NCBI GenBank assembly: GCA_030523305.1
Contig: JAUNIY010000006.1
Span: 1-49,018, forward strand
Length of the DNA stretch: 49,018 nucleotides
Direction: 5' to 3'
Origin: Eubacteriales bacterium
GTDB taxonomy: Bacteria; Bacillota; Clostridia; Oscillospirales; Butyricicoccaceae
Shown here one piece after another: positions 47,573-49,018 of this stretch. The translations under genes were made by a program, and so were the position numbers. Every line of letters begins with the position of its first letter. The stretch's first letter is position 1. The notes under the pieces are model-generated. The model did no database searches. It was not told where the DNA came from and saw only the letters and a program-made list of their open reading frames with translations.

Positions 47573-48823
47573 ATGTATGAGCGAATTGTTTTGCCAAACG
47601 GCGTGCGCATCGTCATGGAACCGATTTCTGGCGTGCGTTCCACGGCCATTGGCATTTGGGTAATGAATGGTTCGCGGCATGAGCCGGAGGAGCTCTGCGG
47701 CATCTCCCATTTTATTGAACATATGGTATTCAAGGGGACGGAAAAACGTTCCGCCCAGCACATTGCCATTGCAATGGACGCCATCGGCGGGCAGGTAAAC
47801 GCGTTTACAACCAAGGAATGCACCTGCTTTTACTTAAAAACCTTGGATAAACACGCCCAGACAGGCGTTGAAATTTTGGCGGATATGTTTTTGCATTCCA
47901 AGTTTGCAGAACGGGATTTAGAGCTGGAACGGGGCGTCGTGCTGGAAGAAATCGATATGTATGAGGATTCGCTAGAGGACGTCGCAACCGAAAAAGTATT
48001 TGAAACCTGCTATGAAAGCTCTTCCCTGGGGCGTTCGATTTTGGGGAAAGAGGAAACGCTGTGCAATATGACGGGCGAAACGCTGCGGCAATATATTGCG
48101 GAATATTATCGGCCGAAGGATACCGTCGTGGCGATTGCAGGCTCGTATACCGCGGATGATATTCAATTTATTTGCGACTTGTTTTCTGCAATGGAGGGAG
48201 AAGGACAGAATACGATTGAGCAGGCGACATATCAGCCCTGCATTGTCGTCCGGCCAAAGGAGATTGAGCAGAATCATATATGCCTCGCCTTTCCGGGTAT
48301 CCCGATCCGGGCGGAGGAACGCTATGTCAATGCGCTGATGGGGGCGATCCTCGGCGGCGGTATGGCATCCCGTTTGTTCCAGACCATCCGTGAAAAAAAT
48401 GGCCTGTGCTATTCGATTTATTCATTTAGTACCTCGCATGAGGATACCGGCGTATTTGGCATTTATACTGCGCTGGGGAAAGAGACCGAAGAGAAGGCCA
48501 TCCAGCTGATCCGCGAGGAATGCCTGCGGCTAGCGGCGGATGGGCCAGACCGCGCGGAGCTGAGCCGTTGCCGCGAACAGGCTAAGACCAATATGCTGCT
48601 GGGTATGGAAAGCACATCGGGCAGAATGAACCAGCTTGGCCGCAGTGAGCTGTTCTTTGGCAAGACGCTGGAGCTGGATGAGGTCATGTCGTTGTATGAC
48701 CAGGTGACAGCCGATGACATTGCGCAGCTGGCGAAGCGGACGTTTGATTTTGCTCAGGCTTCTATTTGCGCCGTTGGCCAGGTCGGCGACGAGGCGCGAT
48801 ATGAGGCCCTGCTGCGCGGGTAA
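47573..48823 (+). CDS. M16 family zinc peptidase (pitrilysin/YmxG-like)
   Basis: A 416-residue M16 peptidase of the processing-peptidase type. The inverted zinc motif H46-F-I-E49-H50 and the distal Glu in VVLEEIDMYEDS (about 125) are intact. The second half has the R-Y-like substrate loop region (ASRLFQTIREKNGLCYSIYS) of the inactive lobe. Family members such as Bacillus YmxG/MlpA degrade peptides in the cytoplasm; in Bacillus the gene lies near pnp, and here it is about 4 kb from pnp, so that link is partly kept. Start 47573 follows TAGGAGAG; the upstream ATG at 47534 lies in the leader. Confidence 0.92.
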   Translation: MYERIVLPNGVRIVMEPISGVRSTAIGIWVMNGSRHEPEELCGISHFIEHMVFKGTEKRSAQHIAIAMDAIGGQVNAFTTKECTCFYLKTLDKHAQTGVEILADMFLHSKFAERDLELERGVVLEEIDMYEDSLEDVATEKVFETCYESSSLGRSILGKEETLCNMTGETLRQYIAEYYRPKDTVVAIAGSYTADDIQFICDLFSAMEGEGQNTIEQATYQPCIVVRPKEIEQNHICLAFPGIPIRAEERYVNALMGAILGGGMASRLFQTIREKNGLCYSIYSFSTSHEDTGVFGIYTALGKETEEKAIQLIREECLRLAADGPDRAELSRCREQAKTNMLLGMESTSGRMNQLGRSELFFGKTLELDEVMSLYDQVTADDIAQLAKRTFDFAQASICAVGQVGDEARYEALLRG

Positions 48824-48899
48824 TGCACCTTTTCATACACTACATAGGGTAAATAGAGGGGACTATCCAAATGTTCCTGAAAAAAACCGAAAATTTTTG

Positions 48900-48928
48900 T
48901 TGACAGAAGGGGATTTTCTTGGTATACT
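48900..48928 (+). promoter_or_regulatory. tRNA-Arg promoter
   Basis: Perfect TTGACA (48900-48905), 17-bp spacer, TATACT (48923-48928), as expected for a stable RNA gene. Confidence 0.8.
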
Positions 48929-48968
48929 AGTCAAGCAGTCAGGAAATGCGTAAGCAATATTGCGACAT

Positions 48969-49018
48969 GCGCCAGTAGCTCAGCTGGATAGAGTGTTTGG
49001 CTACGAACCAAAAGGTCG
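48969..49018 (+). tRNA. tRNA-Arg (anticodon ACG), 3' end beyond window
   Basis: Acceptor strand GCGCCAG, TA, D-arm starting GCTC, then anticodon stem TTTGG/CCAAA around loop CTACGAA with anticodon ACG. The sequence is cut in the variable region at the window edge. Confidence 0.92.

Noticed and set aside
1-49018. CRISPR arrays, prophage, insertion sequences with transposase, replication origin or rRNA genes
   Set aside because: No regularly spaced repeats, phage structural genes, transposase or integrase motifs, DnaA-box clusters or rRNA sequence were seen.

Overview
The window looks like a chromosomal segment of a low-to-mid GC Gram-positive anaerobe of the class Clostridia, probably a gut butyrate producer of the Oscillospiraceae/Butyricicoccaceae type. 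This is inferred from family content and synteny, not from a database match. Pointers are the GlgC/GlgD pair, 3-hydroxybutyryl-CoA dehydrogenase, a HydF relative, DegV, RicT, strong AGGAGG ribosome binding sites and TTGACA/TATAAT promoters. No prophage, transposase, plasmid or CRISPR sequence was seen, so this is largely core genome with a few accessory patches.

Layout. 1-1390: a gene cut by the window edge and two tandemly duplicated small membrane proteins. 1466-5423: thiI, hbd (with a Rex-like operator at its promoter) and cinA. 5467-11650: glycogen cluster glgB-like, glgC, glgD, glgA. 11702-19180: a NUDIX gene, then a rearranged wal-like locus (kinase-less PAS sensor, YycH-like, YycI-like, murA, walJ, rlmH). 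19211-27307: proB, a LysR regulator, pyrC, a D,D-carboxypeptidase, ybaK, a GntR regulator and serA. 27367-34914: serC, then FemAB, alanine racemase, an Orn/Lys/Arg decarboxylase-like protein, holB and ricT. 35087-40271: degV, a HydF-like GTPase, phosphoglucomutase and a DUF3267 protein. 40272-43628: an apparent small RNA, rpsO and pnp. 43724-49018: a MITE-like palindromic element, a divergent XRE/unknown pair with twin operators, a divergent membrane-protein/radical-SAM pair with two Spo0A-type boxes, a MarR regulator, an M16 peptidase and the start of a tRNA-Arg gene.

How the genes work together. Pgm and GlgC/D/A convert glucose-6-phosphate through glucose-1-phosphate and ADP-glucose to glycogen. 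SerC and SerA feed serine synthesis. MurA, FemAB, alanine racemase and DacF serve peptidoglycan. HolB, RicT, PNPase, S15, ThiI, RlmH and YbaK serve DNA and RNA metabolism.

The most unusual observations are two proteins that keep their family fold but have lost the defining catalytic or ligand residues. The GlgB homologue has Ser at both the nucleophile and the acid/base positions. The HydF homologue has lost both ligands of the CxH motif and both cysteines of the HCxxC motif. Others are a predicted minus-strand small RNA with two anti-Shine-Dalgarno motifs at about 40.3-40.5 kb, a structured leader before glgB, a wal-like locus whose sensor has no kinase, and a dispersed 45-bp repeat with a covarying hairpin.
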